The notes under the pieces are model-generated. The model did not search any database, had not been told where the DNA came from, and saw only the letters and a list, made by a program, of their open reading frames with translations. Positions 1-9,800 of a stretch of 64,000 nucleotides of DNA are shown piece by piece. This stretch comes from Rhopalosiphum padi. Taxonomy: Eukaryota > Arthropoda > Insecta > Hemiptera > Aphididae. The stretch spans positions 9,288,969 through 9,352,968 of the forward strand of contig NW_026869996.1 of the NCBI RefSeq assembly GCF_020882245.1, read 5' to 3'. Within the stretch, counting starts at the first letter, position 1, and each line of letters starts with the position of its first letter. A program made the position numbers and the translations under genes.

Positions 1-402
1 AAACTCGTTATTTCAAATTTTGGGTTTTCAAAAATCGTTCGACCTAAGTACGACGTTTAAAAATCCTTAATAACGGTTTTTCAAAAAATCATAAGCATAC
101 AACTTATGAAGCTGGTTATGGGGATCAATTTTATGACTAACGACTTTCGTCCTATCTCTCTCGGTTTTCCCGTAAAACACTTCGTAAACGAGAATTTTCA
201 TTTTTCGAAATTTTCAATTTTCATTCGCGTTTCCTAGGTCACCTGGTGGTCCAACGACAATTTATCACAGAAGTTAAAATGTTCTACATGTAATTCTAAA
301 TCAGAATCAGTTTTTGTTTTTTCCAAAAATTGTTTATTTCAAATTTTGGGTTTTCAAAAATCGTTCGACCTAAGTACGACGTTTAAAAATCCTTAATAAC
401 GG

Positions 403-414
403 TTTTTCGAAAAA
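403..414. other. 12-bp perfect palindrome TTTTTCGAAAAA
   Basis: A perfect dyad centred on a CpG, found in most monomers. It is lost in type A, where CG becomes CA to give CAAAAAATCATAAG, and altered in types E (GGATTTTCG) and G (CAGTATTTCG). It lies in a region rich in A and T tracts. Whether a protein binds it is unknown. Confidence 0.6.
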
Positions 415-507
415 TCAAAAGCATACAACTTATGAAGCTGGTTATGGGGATCAATTTTATGTCTTACGACTGTCGTCCTATCTCTCTCGGTTTTCCCGTA
501 AAACATT

Positions 508-517
508 TCGTAAACGA
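508..517. other. Short inverted repeat TCGT-AA-ACGA
   Basis: A 4-bp inverted repeat around AA, within CATTTCGTAAACGAGAA. It sits just after the C/T site that separates CACTTCG types (A, N, F, H) from CATTTCG types (B, C, D, R). The dyad itself is unchanged in the monomers I read. Its role is unknown. Confidence 0.5.
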
Positions 518-528
518 GAATTTTCATT

Positions 529-536
529 TTTCGAAA
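529..536. other. 8-bp palindrome TTTCGAAA
   Basis: A perfect palindrome before ATTTTCAATTTTCATTCG. It is broken in F and N monomers, which read AATTTTTCAAAATT. A GAAAATTTC variant marks some zone II R monomers (31344, 33956, 35262, 59100, 60733, 62366) and the A monomer at 39835. The segment from here to about 568 resembles the monomer start. Confidence 0.5.
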
Positions 537-558
537 TTTTCAATTTTCATTCGCGTTT

Positions 559-583
559 CCTAGGTCACCTGGTGGTCCAACGA
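559..583. other. Conserved GC-richer block with CCTAGG and AGGTCACCT dyads
   Basis: This is the least variable and most GC-rich part of the monomer. It holds the CCTAGG palindrome (559-564), the overlapping AGGT-C-ACCT dyad (562-570) and TCCAACGA (576-583). The only changes I noticed are the D-type deletion of one G (GGTGTCC) and CCTAGTGG in a few copies, such as 2622, 23184, 25795, 39835, 58447 and 61713. In an otherwise AT-rich repeat this makes it the best candidate for a protein-binding site, but that is inference. Confidence 0.55.
576..583 (-). other. Half-match to the mammalian CENP-B box (TCGTTGGA)
   Basis: Read on the minus strand, this is TCGTTGGA, as in the left part of the human CENP-B box (TTCGTTGGAAACGGGA). 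The right half does not match: the sequence continues CCACCAGG and lacks CGGG. The first T of TTCG is G here. The essential core is therefore incomplete and chance resemblance is quite possible. It recurs in essentially every monomer. Confidence 0.25.
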
Positions 584-611
584 CAAATTTATCACAGAAG
601 TTAAAATGTTC

Positions 612-619
612 TACATGTA
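612..619. other. 8-bp palindrome TACATGTA
   Basis: A perfect dyad in the tail. It becomes TAAATGTA in the H* and F* forms of zone II (for example 29386-29711, 30365-30690 and 39508-39834) and TACGTGTA in type X, so its loss tracks particular monomer lineages. No function is known. Confidence 0.5.
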
Positions 620-1317
620 ATTCTAAATCAGAATCAGTTTTTGTTTTTTCCAAAAATTGTTTATTTCAAATTTTGGGTTTTCAAAAATCGTTCGACCTAA
701 GTACGACGTTTAAAAATCCTTAATAACGGTTTTTCGAAAAATCAAAAGCATACAACTTATGAAGCTGGTTATGGGGATCAATTTTATGTCTTACGACTGT
801 CGTCCTATCTCTCTCGGTTTTCCCGTAAAACATTTCGTAAACGAGAATTTTCATTTTTCGAAATTTTCAATTTTCATTCGCGTTTCCTAGGTCACCTGGT
901 GGTCCAACGACAAATTTATCACAGAAGTTAAAATGTTCTACATGTAATTCTAAATCAGAATCAGTTTTTGTTTTTCCCAAAAATTGTTTATTTCAAATTT
1001 TGGGTTTTCAAAAATCGTTCGACCTAAGTACGACGTTTAAAAATCCTTAATAACGGTTTTTCGAAAAATCAAAAGCATACAACTTATGAAGCTGGTTATG
1101 GGGATCAATTTTATGTCTTACGACTGTCGTCCTATCTCTCTCGGTTTTCCCGTAAAACATTTCGTAAACGAGAATTTTCATTTTTCGAAATTTTCAATTT
1201 TCATTCGCGTTTCCTAGGTCACCTGGTGGTCCAACGACAAATTTATCACAGAAGTTAAAATGTTCTACATGTAATTCTAAATCAGAATCAGTTTTTGTTT
1301 TTTCCAAAAATTGTTTA

Positions 1318-1643
1318 TTTCATATTTTGGGTTTTCAAAAATCGTTCGACCTAAGTACGACGTTTAAAAATCCTTAATAACGGTTTTTCGAAAAACCAAA
1401 AGCATACAACTTATGAAGCTGGTTATGGGGATCAATTTTATGTCTCACGACTGTCGTCCTATCTCTCTCGGTTTTCCCGTAAAACATTTCGTAAACGAGA
1501 ATTTTCATTTTTCGAAATTTTCAATTTTCATTCGCGTTTCCTAGGTCACCTGGTGGTCCAACGACAATTTATCACAGAAGTTAAAATGTTCTACATGTAA
1601 TTCCAAACCAGAAACAGTTTTTCATTCTTCAAAAAACTCGTTA
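1318..1643 (+). repeat. Type C monomer exemplar (326 bp)
   Basis: Starts TTTCATATTTTGGG and has GAAAAACCAAAAG, TCTCACG, ACAATTT, CCAAACCAG and the tail CATTCTTCAAAAAACTCG. It is restricted to zone I. Versions at 18287 and 19594 carry TCTGACG instead, which suggests conversion by a G or H monomer. Confidence 0.85.
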
Positions 1644-1969
1644 TTTCAAATTTTGGGTTTTCAAAAATCGTTCGACCTAAGTACGACGTTTAAAAATCCT
1701 TAATAACAGTTTTTCGAAAAATCAAAAGCATACAACTTATGAAGCTGGTTATGGGGATCAATTTTATGTCTTACGACTGTCGTCCTATCTCTCTCGGTTT
1801 TCCCGTAAAACATTTCGTAAACGAGAATTTTCATTTTTCGAAATTTTCAATTTTCATTCGCGTTTCCTAGGTCACCTGGTGTCCAACGACAAATTTATCA
1901 CAGAAGTTAAAATGTTCTACATGTAATTCTAAATCAGAATCAGTTTTTGTTTTTTCCAAAAATTGTTTA
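1644..1969 (+). repeat. Type D monomer exemplar with 1-bp deletion (326 bp)
   Basis: Has AACAGTTTTTCG, TCTTACG and ACAAATTT. It also lacks one G in the otherwise invariant block (CACCTGGTGTCC), which offsets the extra A and keeps the length at 326. Deleted copies start at 1644, 2296, 8170, 10781, 11107 and 14697. Undeleted sisters at 7517, 23510, 26121 and 28406 are 327 bp and show the ancestral state. Confidence 0.85.
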
Positions 1970-2947
1970 TTTCATATTTTGGGTTTTCAAAAATCGTTCG
2001 ACCTAAGTACGACGTTTAAAAATCCTTAATAACGGTTTTTCGAAAAACCAAAAGCATACAACTTATGAAGCTGGTTATGGGGATCAATTTTATGTCTCAC
2101 GACTGTCGTCCTATCTCTCTCGGTTTTCCCGTAAAACATTTCGTAAACGAGAATTTTCATTTTTCGAAATTTTCAATTTTCATTCGCGTTTCCTAGGTCA
2201 CCTGGTGGTCCAACGACAATTTATCACAGAAGTTAAAATGTTCTACATGTAATTCCAAACCAGAAACAGTTTTTCATTCTTCAAAAAACTCGTTATTTCA
2301 AATTTTGGGTTTTCAAAAATCGTTCGACCTAAGTACGACGTTTAAAAATCCTTAATAACAGTTTTTCGAAAAATCAAAAGCATACAACTTATGAAGCTGG
2401 TTATGGGGATCAATTTTATGTCTTACGACTGTCGTCCTATCTCTCTCGGTTTTCCCGTAAAACATTTCGTAAACGAGAATTTTCATTTTTCGAAATTTTC
2501 AATTTTCATTCGCGTTTCCTAGGTCACCTGGTGTCCAACGACAAATTTATCACAGAAGTTAAAATGTTCTACATGTAATTCTAAATCAGAATCAGTTTTT
2601 GTTTTTTCCAAAAATTGTTTATTTCATATTTTGGGTTTTCAAAAATCGTTCGACCTAAGTACGACGTTTAAAAATCCTTAATAACGGATTTTCGAAAAAT
2701 CAAAAGCATACAACTTATGAAGCTGGTTATGGGGATCAATTTTATGTCTCACGACTGTCGTCCTATCTCTCTCGGTTTTCCCGTAAAACATTTCGTAAAC
2801 GAGAATTTTCATTTTTCGAAATTTTCAATTTTCATTCGCGTTTCCTAGGTCACCTAGTGGTCCAACGACAATTTATCACAGAAGTTAAAATGTTCTACAT
2901 GTAATTCCAAACCAGAAACAGTTTTTCATTTTTCCAAAAACTCGTTA

Positions 2948-3273
2948 TTTCAAATTTTGGGTTTTCAAAAATCGTTCGACCTAAGTACGACATTTAAAAA
3001 TCCTTAATAACGGTTTTTCGAAAAATCAAAAGCATACAACTTATGAAGCTGGTTATGGGGATCAATTTTATGACTAACGACTTTCGTCCTATCTCTCTCG
3101 GTTTTCCCGTAAAACACTTCGTAAACGAGAATTTTAATTTTTCAAAATTTTCAATTTTCATTCGCGTTTCCTAGGTCACCTGGTGGTCCAACGACAATTT
3201 ATCACAGAAGTTAAAATGTTCTACATGTAATTCTAAATCAGAATCAGTTTTTGTTTTTTCCAAAAATTGTTTA
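2948..3273 (+). repeat. Type F monomer exemplar (326 bp)
   Basis: Has GACATTTAAA, ATGACTAACG, CACTTCG and TTTTAATTTTTCAAAA. Type N, as at 5558, 12738 and 16654, is a close relative with AACAG and ATAATTTATC, often with TCTCCCTCGG. Zone II F* copies (30365, 33303) add the CTAAATG and CCTAAAACTCG tail. Confidence 0.8.
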
Positions 3274-4252
3274 TTTCAAATTTTGGGTTTTCAAAAATCG
3301 TTCGACCTAAGTACGACGTTTAAAAATCCTTAATAACGGTTTTTCGAAAAATCAAAAGCATACAACTTATGAAGCTGGTTATGGGGATCAATTTTATGTC
3401 TTACGACTGTCGTCCTATCTCTCTCGGTTTTCCCGTAAAACATTTCGTAAACGAGAATTTTCATTTTTCGAAATTTTCAATTTTCATTCGCGTTTCCTAG
3501 GTCACCTGGTGGTCCAACGACAAATTTATCACAGAAGTTAAAATGTTCTACATGTAATTCTAAATCAGAATCAGTTTTTGTTTTTTCCAAAAATTGTTTA
3601 TTTCAAATTTTGGGTTTTCAAAAATCGTTCGACCTAAGTACGACGTTTAAAAATCCTTAATAACGGTTTTTCGAAAAATCAAAAGCATACAACTTATGAA
3701 GCTGGTTATGGGGATCAATTTTATGACTAACGACTTTCGTCCTATCTCTCTCGGTTTTCCCGTAAAACACTTCGTAAACGAGAATTTTAATTTTTCAAAA
3801 TTTTCAATTTTCATTCGCGTTTCCTAGGTCACCTGGTGGTCCAACGACAATTTATCACAGAAGTTAAAATGTTCTACATGTAATTCTAAATCAGAATCAG
3901 TTTTTGTTTTTTTCAAAAACTCGTTATTTCAAATTTTGGGTTTTCAAAAATCGTTCGACCTAAGTACGACGTTTAAAAATCCTTAATAACAGTTTTTCGA
4001 AAAATCAAAAGCATACAACTTATGAAGCTGGTTATGGGGATCAATTTTATGACTAACGACTTTCGTCCTATCTCCCTCGGTTTTCCCGTAAAACACTTCG
4101 TAAACGAGAATTTTAATTTTTCAAAATTTTCAATTTTCATTCGCGTTTCCTAGGTCACCTGGTGGTCCAACGATAATTTATCACAGAAGTTAAAATGTTC
4201 TACATGTAATTCTAAATCAGAATCATTTTTTGTTTTTTCCAAAAACTCGTTA

Positions 4253-4578
4253 TTTCAAATTTTGGGTTTTCAAAAATCGTTCGACCTAAGTACGACGTTT
4301 AAAAATCCTTAATAACGGTTTTTCAAAAAATCATAAGCATACAACTTATGAAGCTGGTTATGGGGATCAATTTTATGACTAACGACTTTCGTCCTATCTC
4401 TCTCGGTTTTCCCGTAAAACACTTCGTAAACGAGAATTTTCATTTTTCGAAATTTTCAATTTTCATTCGCGTTTCCTAGGTCACCTGGTGGTCCAACGAC
4501 AATTTATCACAGAAGTTAAAATGTTCTACATGTAATTCTAAATCAGAATCAGTTTTTGTTTTTTCCAAAAACTCGTTA
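4253..4578 (+). repeat. Type A monomer exemplar (326 bp)
   Basis: Diagnostic sites are CAAAAAATCATAAG, which removes the 12-bp palindrome, then ATGACTAACGACTTTCG, CACTTCG and CATTTTTCG. It is found in both zones, so it is probably an older lineage. In zone I it nearly always precedes type P. In zone II it follows H* or F* tails, and some copies carry ACAAATTT and are 327 bp. Confidence 0.85.
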
Positions 4579-4905
4579 TTTCAAATTTTGGGTTTTCAAA
4601 AATCGTTCGACCAAAGTACGACGTTTAAAAATCCTTAATAACGGTTTTTCGAAAAATCAAAAGCATTAAACTTATGAAGCTGGTTATGGGGATCAATGTT
4701 ATGTCTCACGACTTTCGTCCTATCTCTCTCGGTTTTCCCGTAAAACATTTCGTAAACGAGAATTTTCATTTTTCGAAATTTTCAATTTTCATTCGCGTTT
4801 CCTAGGTCACCTGGTGGTCCAACGACAAATTTATCACAGAAGTTAAAATGTTCTACATGTAATTCTAAATCAGAATCAGTTTTTGTTTTTTCCAAAAATT
4901 GTTTA
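4579..4905 (+). repeat. Type P monomer exemplar (327 bp)
   Basis: The most distinctive zone I type: GACCAAAGTACG, GCATTAAAC, CAATGTTATG and TCTCACGACTTTCG. Copies start at 4579, 6210, 13390, 17306, 18613, 20899 and 27100. It sits between A (or an A-tailed chimera) and B in nearly every HOR copy, which makes it a useful marker of HOR phase. It is absent after 27426. Confidence 0.88.
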
Positions 4906-7900
4906 TTTCAAATTTTGGGTTTTCAAAAATCGTTCGACCTAAGTACGACGTTTAAAAATCCTTAATAACGGTTTTTCGAAAAATCAAAAGCATACAACTT
5001 ATGAAGCTGGTTATGGGGATCAATTTTATGTCTCACGACTGTCGTCCTATCTCTCTCGGTTTTCCCGTAAAACATTTCGTAAACGAGAATTTTCATTTTT
5101 CGAAATTTTCAATTTTCATTCGCGTTTCCTAGGTCACCTGGTGGTCCAACGACAATTTATCACAGAAGTTAAAATGTTCTACATGTAATTCCAAACCAGA
5201 AACAGTTTTTCATTCTTCAAAAAACTCGTTATTTCAAATTTTGGGTTTTCAAAAATCGTTCGACCTAAGTACGACGTTTAAAAATCCTTAATAACGGTTT
5301 TTCGAAAAATCAAAAGCATACAACTTATGAAGCTGGTTATGGGGATCAATTTTATGTCTTACGACTGTCGTCCTATCTCTCTCGGTTTTCCCGTAAAACA
5401 TTTCGTAAACGAGAATTTTCATTTTTCGAAATTTTCAATTTTCATTCGCGTTTCCTAGGTCACCTGGTGGTCCAACGACAATTTATCACAGAAGTTAAAA
5501 TGTTCTACATGTAATTCCAAACCAGAAACAGTTTTTCATTTTTCCAAAAACTCGTTATTTCAAATTTTGGGTTTTCAAAAATCGTTCGACCTAAGTACGA
5601 CATTTAAAAATCCTTAATAACAGTTTTTCGAAAAATCAAAAGCATACAACTTATGAAGCTGGTTATGGGGATCAATTTTATGACTAACGACTTTCGTCCT
5701 ATCTCCCTCGGTTTTCCCGTAAAACACTTCGTAAACGAGAATTTTAATTTTTCAAAATTTTCAATTTTCATTCGCGTTTCCTAGGTCACCTGGTGGTCCA
5801 ACGATAATTTATCACAGAAGTTAAAATGTTCTACATGTAATTCTAAATCAGAATCAGTTTTTGTTTTTTCCAAAAACTCGTTATTTCAAATTTTGGGTTT
5901 TCAAAAATCGTTCGACCTAAGTACGACGTTTAAAAATCCTTAATAACGGTTTTTCAAAAAATCATAAGCATACAACTTATGAAGCTGGTTATGGGGATCA
6001 ATTTTATGACTAACGACTTTCGTCCTATCTCTCTCGGTTTTCCCGTAAAACACTTCGTAAACGAGAATTTTCATTTTTCGAAATTTTCAATTTTCATTCG
6101 CGTTTCCTAGGTCACCTGGTGGTCCAACGACAATTTATCACAGAAGTTAAAATGTTCTACATGTAATTCTAAATCAGAATCAGTTTTTGTTTTTTCCAAA
6201 AACTCGTTATTTCAAATTTTGGGTTTTCAAAAATCGTTCGACCAAAGTACGACGTTTAAAAATCCTTAATAACGGTTTTTCGAAAAATCAAAAGCATTAA
6301 ACTTATGAAGCTGGTTATGGGGATCAATGTTATGTCTCACGACTTTCGTCCTATCTCTCTCGGTTTTCCCGTAAAACATTTCGTAAACGAGAATTTTCAT
6401 TTTTCGAAATTTTCAATTTTCATTCGCGTTTCCTAGGTCACCTGGTGGTCCAACGACAAATTTATCACAGAAGTTAAAATGTTCTACATGTAATTCTAAA
6501 TCAGAATCAGTTTTTGTTTTTTCCAAAAATTGTTTATTTCAAATTTTGGGTTTTCAAAAATCGTTCGACCTAAGTACGACGTTTAAAAATCCTTAATAAC
6601 GGTTTTTCGAAAAATCAAAAGCATACAACTTATGAAGCTGGTTATGGGGATCAATTTTATGTCTTACGACTGTCGTCCTATCTCTCTCGGTTTTCCCGTA
6701 AAACATTTCGTAAACGAGAATTTTCATTTTTCGAAATTTTCAATTTTCATTCGCGTTTCCTAGGTCACCTGGTGGTCCAACGACAAATTTATCACAGAAG
6801 TTAAAATGTTCTACATGTAATTCTAAATCAGAATCAGTTTTTGTTTTTTCCAAAAATTGTTTATTTCAAATTTTGGGTTTTCAAAAATCGTTCGACCTAA
6901 GTACGACGTTTAAAAATCCTTAATAACGGTTTTTCGAAAAATCAAAAGCATACAACTTATGAAGCTGGTTATGGGGATCAATTTTATGTCTTACGACTGT
7001 CGTCCTATCTCTCTCGGTTTTCCCGTAAAACATTTCGTAAACGAGAATTTTCATTTTTCGAAATTTTCAATTTTCATTCGCGTTTCCTAGGTCACCTGGT
7101 GGTCCAACGACAAATTTATCACAGAAGTTAAAATGTTCTACATGTAATTCTAAATCAGAATCAGTTTTTGTTTTTTCCAAAAATTGTTTATTTCATATTT
7201 TGGGTTTTCAAAAATCGTTCGACCTAAGTACGACGTTTAAAAATCCTTAATAACGGTTTTTCGAAAAACCAAAAGCATACAACTTATGAAGCTGGTTATG
7301 GGGATCAATTTTATGTCTCACGACTGTCGTCCTATCTCTCTCGGTTTTCCCGTAAAACATTTCGTAAACGAGAATTTTCATTTTTCGAAATTTTCAATTT
7401 TCATTCGCGTTTCCTAGGTCACCTGGTGGTCCAACGACAATTTATCACAGAAGTTAAAATGTTCTACATGTAATTCCAAACCAGAAACAGTTTTTCATTC
7501 TTCAAAAAACTCGTTATTTCAAATTTTGGGTTTTCAAAAATCGTTCGACCTAAGTACGACGTTTAAAAATCCTTAATAACAGTTTTTCGAAAAATCAAAA
7601 GCATACAACTTATGAAGCTGGTTATGGGGATCAATTTTATGTCTTACGACTGTCGTCCTATCTCTCTCGGTTTTCCCGTAAAACATTTCGTAAACGAGAA
7701 TTTTCATTTTTCGAAATTTTCAATTTTCATTCGCGTTTCCTAGGTCACCTGGTGGTCCAACGACAAATTTATCACAGAAGTTAAAATGTTCTACATGTAA
7801 TTCTAAATCAGAATCAGTTTTTGTTTTTTCCAAAAATTGTTTATTTCATATTTTGGGTTTTCAAAAATCGTTCGACCTAAGTACGACGTTTAAAAATCCT

Positions 7901-8495
7901 TAATAACGGTTTTTCGAAAAACCAAAAGCATACAACTTATGAAGCTGGTTATGGGGATCAATTTTATGTCTCACGACTGTCGTCCTATCTCTCTCGGTTT
8001 TCCCGTAAAACATTTCGTAAACGAGAATTTTCATTTTTCGAAATTTTCAATTTTCATTCGCGTTTCCTAGGTCACCTGGTGGTCCAACGACAATTTATCA
8101 CAGAAGTTAAAATGTTCTACATGTAATTCCAAACCAGAAACAGTTTTTCATTCTTCAAAAAACTCGTTATTTCAAATTTTGGGTTTTCAAAAATCGTTCG
8201 ACCTAAGTACGACGTTTAAAAATCCTTAATAACAGTTTTTCGAAAAATCAAAAGCATACAACTTATGAAGCTGGTTATGGGGATCAATTTTATGTCTTAC
8301 GACTGTCGTCCTATCTCTCTCGGTTTTCCCGTAAAACATTTCGTAAACGAGAATTTTCATTTTTCGAAATTTTCAATTTTCATTCGCGTTTCCTAGGTCA
8401 CCTGGTGTCCAACGACAAATTTATCACAGAAGTTAAAATGTTCTACATGTAATTCTAAATCAGAATCAGTTTTTGTTTTTTCCAAAAATTGTTTA

Positions 8496-8821
8496 TTTCA
8501 TATTTTGGGTTTTCAAAAATCGTTCGACCTAAGTACGACGTTTAAAAATCCTTAATAACGGATTTTCGAAAAATCAAAAGCATACAACTTATGAAGCTGG
8601 TTATGGGGATCAATTTTATGTCTCACGACTGTCGTCCTATCTCTCTCGGTTTTCCCGTAAAACATTTCGTAAACGAGAATTTTCATTTTTCGAAATTTTC
8701 AATTTTCATTCGCGTTTCCTAGGTCACCTGGTGGTCCAACGACAATTTATCACAGAAGTTAAAATGTTCTACATGTAATTCCAAACCAGAAACAGTTTTT
8801 CATTCTTCAAAAAACTCGTTA
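8496..8821 (+). repeat. Type E monomer exemplar (326 bp)
   Basis: Resembles type C but has AACGGATTTTCG and GAAAAATCAAAAG. It begins TTTCATATTTTGGG and carries TCTCACG. It precedes G in almost every zone I HOR copy (starts 8496, 11433, 15023, 21553, 23837, 26448). The exception at 2622 is followed by an F monomer. Confidence 0.82.
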
Positions 8822-9147
8822 TTTCAAATTTTGGGTTTTCAAAAATCGTTCGACCTAAGTACGACGTTTAAAAATCCTTAATAACAGTATTTCGAAAAAT
8901 CAAAAGCATACAACTTATGAAGCTGGTTATGGGGATCAATTTTATGTCTGACGACTGTCGTCCTATCTCTCTCGGTTTTCCCGTAAAACATTTCGTAAAC
9001 GAGAATTTTCATTTTTCGAAATTTTCAATTTTCATTCGCGTTTCCTAGGTCACCTGGTGGTCCAACGACAATTTATCACAGAAGTTAAAATGTTCTACAT
9101 GTAATTCCAAACCAGAAACAGTTTTTCATTCTTCAAAAAACTCGTTA
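8822..9147 (+). repeat. Type G monomer exemplar (326 bp)
   Basis: Has AACAGTATTTCG with TCTGACG, CTCGGTTTTCCCG, CATTTCG and CCAAACC. It always follows E in zone I (8822, 11759, 15349, 21879, 24163, 26774). It is followed by H except at 26774, where a switched tail leads into P. Confidence 0.82.
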
Positions 9148-9474
9148 TTTCAAATTTTGGGTTTTCAAAAATCATTCGACCTAAGTACGACGTTTAAAAA
9201 TCCTTAATAACAGTTTTTCGAAAAATCAAAAGCATACAACTTATGAAGCTGGTTATGGGGATCAATTTTATGTCTGACGACTGTCGTCCTATCTCTCTCG
9301 ATTTTCCCGTAAAACACTTCGTAAACGAGAATTTTCATTTTTCGAAATTTTCAATTTTCATTCGCGTTTCCTAGGTCACCTGGTGGTCCAACGACAAATT
9401 TATCACAGAAGTTAAAATGTTCTACATGTAATTCTAAATCAGAATCAGTTTTTGTTTTTTCCAAAAATTGTTTA
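9148..9474 (+). repeat. Type H monomer exemplar (327 bp)
   Basis: Has AACAGTTTTTCG, TCTGACG, CTCGATTTTCCCG, CACTTCG, ACAAATTT and CTAAATCAG. The zone I form usually also has AATCATTCGACC. In zone II, without that change, it is the most abundant type. Sub-forms there are Hg (AACGG head), H1 (Hg with ACAATTT and CCAAACC) and H2 (CCAAACC tail). Confidence 0.85.
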
Positions 9475-9800
9475 TTTCAAATTTTGGGTTTTCAAAAATC
9501 GTTCGACCTAAGTACGACGTTTAAAAATCCTTAATAACGGTTTTTCGAAAAATCAAAAGCATACAACTTATGAAGCTGGTTATGGGGATCAATTTTATGT
9601 CTTACGACTGTCGTCCTATCTCTCTCGGTTTTCCCGTAAAACATTTCGTAAACGAGAATTTTCATTTTTCGAAATTTTCAATTTTCATTCGCGTTTCCTA
9701 GGTCACCTGGTGGTCCAACGACAATTTATCACAGAAGTTAAAATGTTCTACATGTAATTCCAAACCAGAAACAGTTTTTCATTTTTCCAAAAACTCGTTA

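Larger units (their letters stand above)
337..663 (+). repeat. Reference monomer, type B (327 bp)
   Basis: This copy is used as the reference for motif positions. Type B carries AACGGTTTTTCG, TCTTACGACTG, ACATTTCG, ACAAATTT, CTAAATCAG and a tail with AAAAATTGTTTA. The extra A in ACAAATTT, against ACAATTT in other types, is the main reason monomers are 327 rather than 326 bp. By hand count it has 58 C, 48 G and 16 CpG. B occurs in tandem runs of two or three in zone I (337-1317, 6537-7190, 13717-14370, 17633-18286) and is absent from zone II. B' is the same head with ACAATTT, CCAAACCAG and CATTTTTCC (for example 9475-9800). Confidence 0.95.
11..1317 (+). repeat. Zone I block A-B-B-B (monomers 1-4)
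   Basis: Monomer starts are 11 (A), 337, 664 and 991 (B). The three B copies are nearly identical; monomer 3 (664-990) has a TTTTTCCC change in its tail. The P monomer that usually lies between A and B is missing here, so this looks like a partial HOR copy shortened by unequal exchange. Confidence 0.85.
1318..2621 (+). repeat. Two tandem copies of a C-D dimer (652 bp each)
   Basis: The copies are 1318-1969 and 1970-2621; by eye I find no difference between them. Each is C (326 bp) followed by the deleted form of D (326 bp). Such identity suggests a very recent tandem duplication. A related C-D-C-D arrangement at 7191-8495 has an undeleted first D, so it is not the same event in full. Confidence 0.85.
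2622..5557 (+). repeat. Mixed zone I block E-F-B-F-N-A-P-R-B' (monomers 9-17)
   Basis: Starts are 2622, 2948, 3274, 3601, 3927, 4253, 4579, 4906 and 5232. The N-A-P trio at 3927-4905 recurs at 5558-6536, five monomers (1631 bp) away. The R-like monomer at 4906 is the only one of its kind in zone I and ends with the C-type tail CATTCTTC. The order differs from the 11-mer, so this is a rearranged part. Confidence 0.8.
5558..9800 (+). repeat. Zone I HOR copy 1: 13 monomers, 4243 bp
   Basis: The order is N A P B B C D C D E G H B', with starts 5558, 5884, 6210, 6537, 6864, 7191, 7517, 7844, 8170, 8496, 8822, 9148 and 9475. Compared with the 11-mer at 12738-16327 it has one extra C-D pair, as expected from unequal exchange between C-D dimers. 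Confidence 0.85.

Noticed and set aside
361..371. GTTCGACC in each monomer, reminiscent of an RNA polymerase III B box (GGTTCGANTCC).
   Set aside because: Only the GTTCGA core fits. The flanking G and CC are absent, and I found no A box at a proper distance, so a Pol III gene or SINE is not supported.
381..392. TTTAAAAATCC as a possible TATA-like promoter element.
   Set aside because: In an AT-rich repeat such strings are expected by chance, and no gene or transcript start is linked to it.
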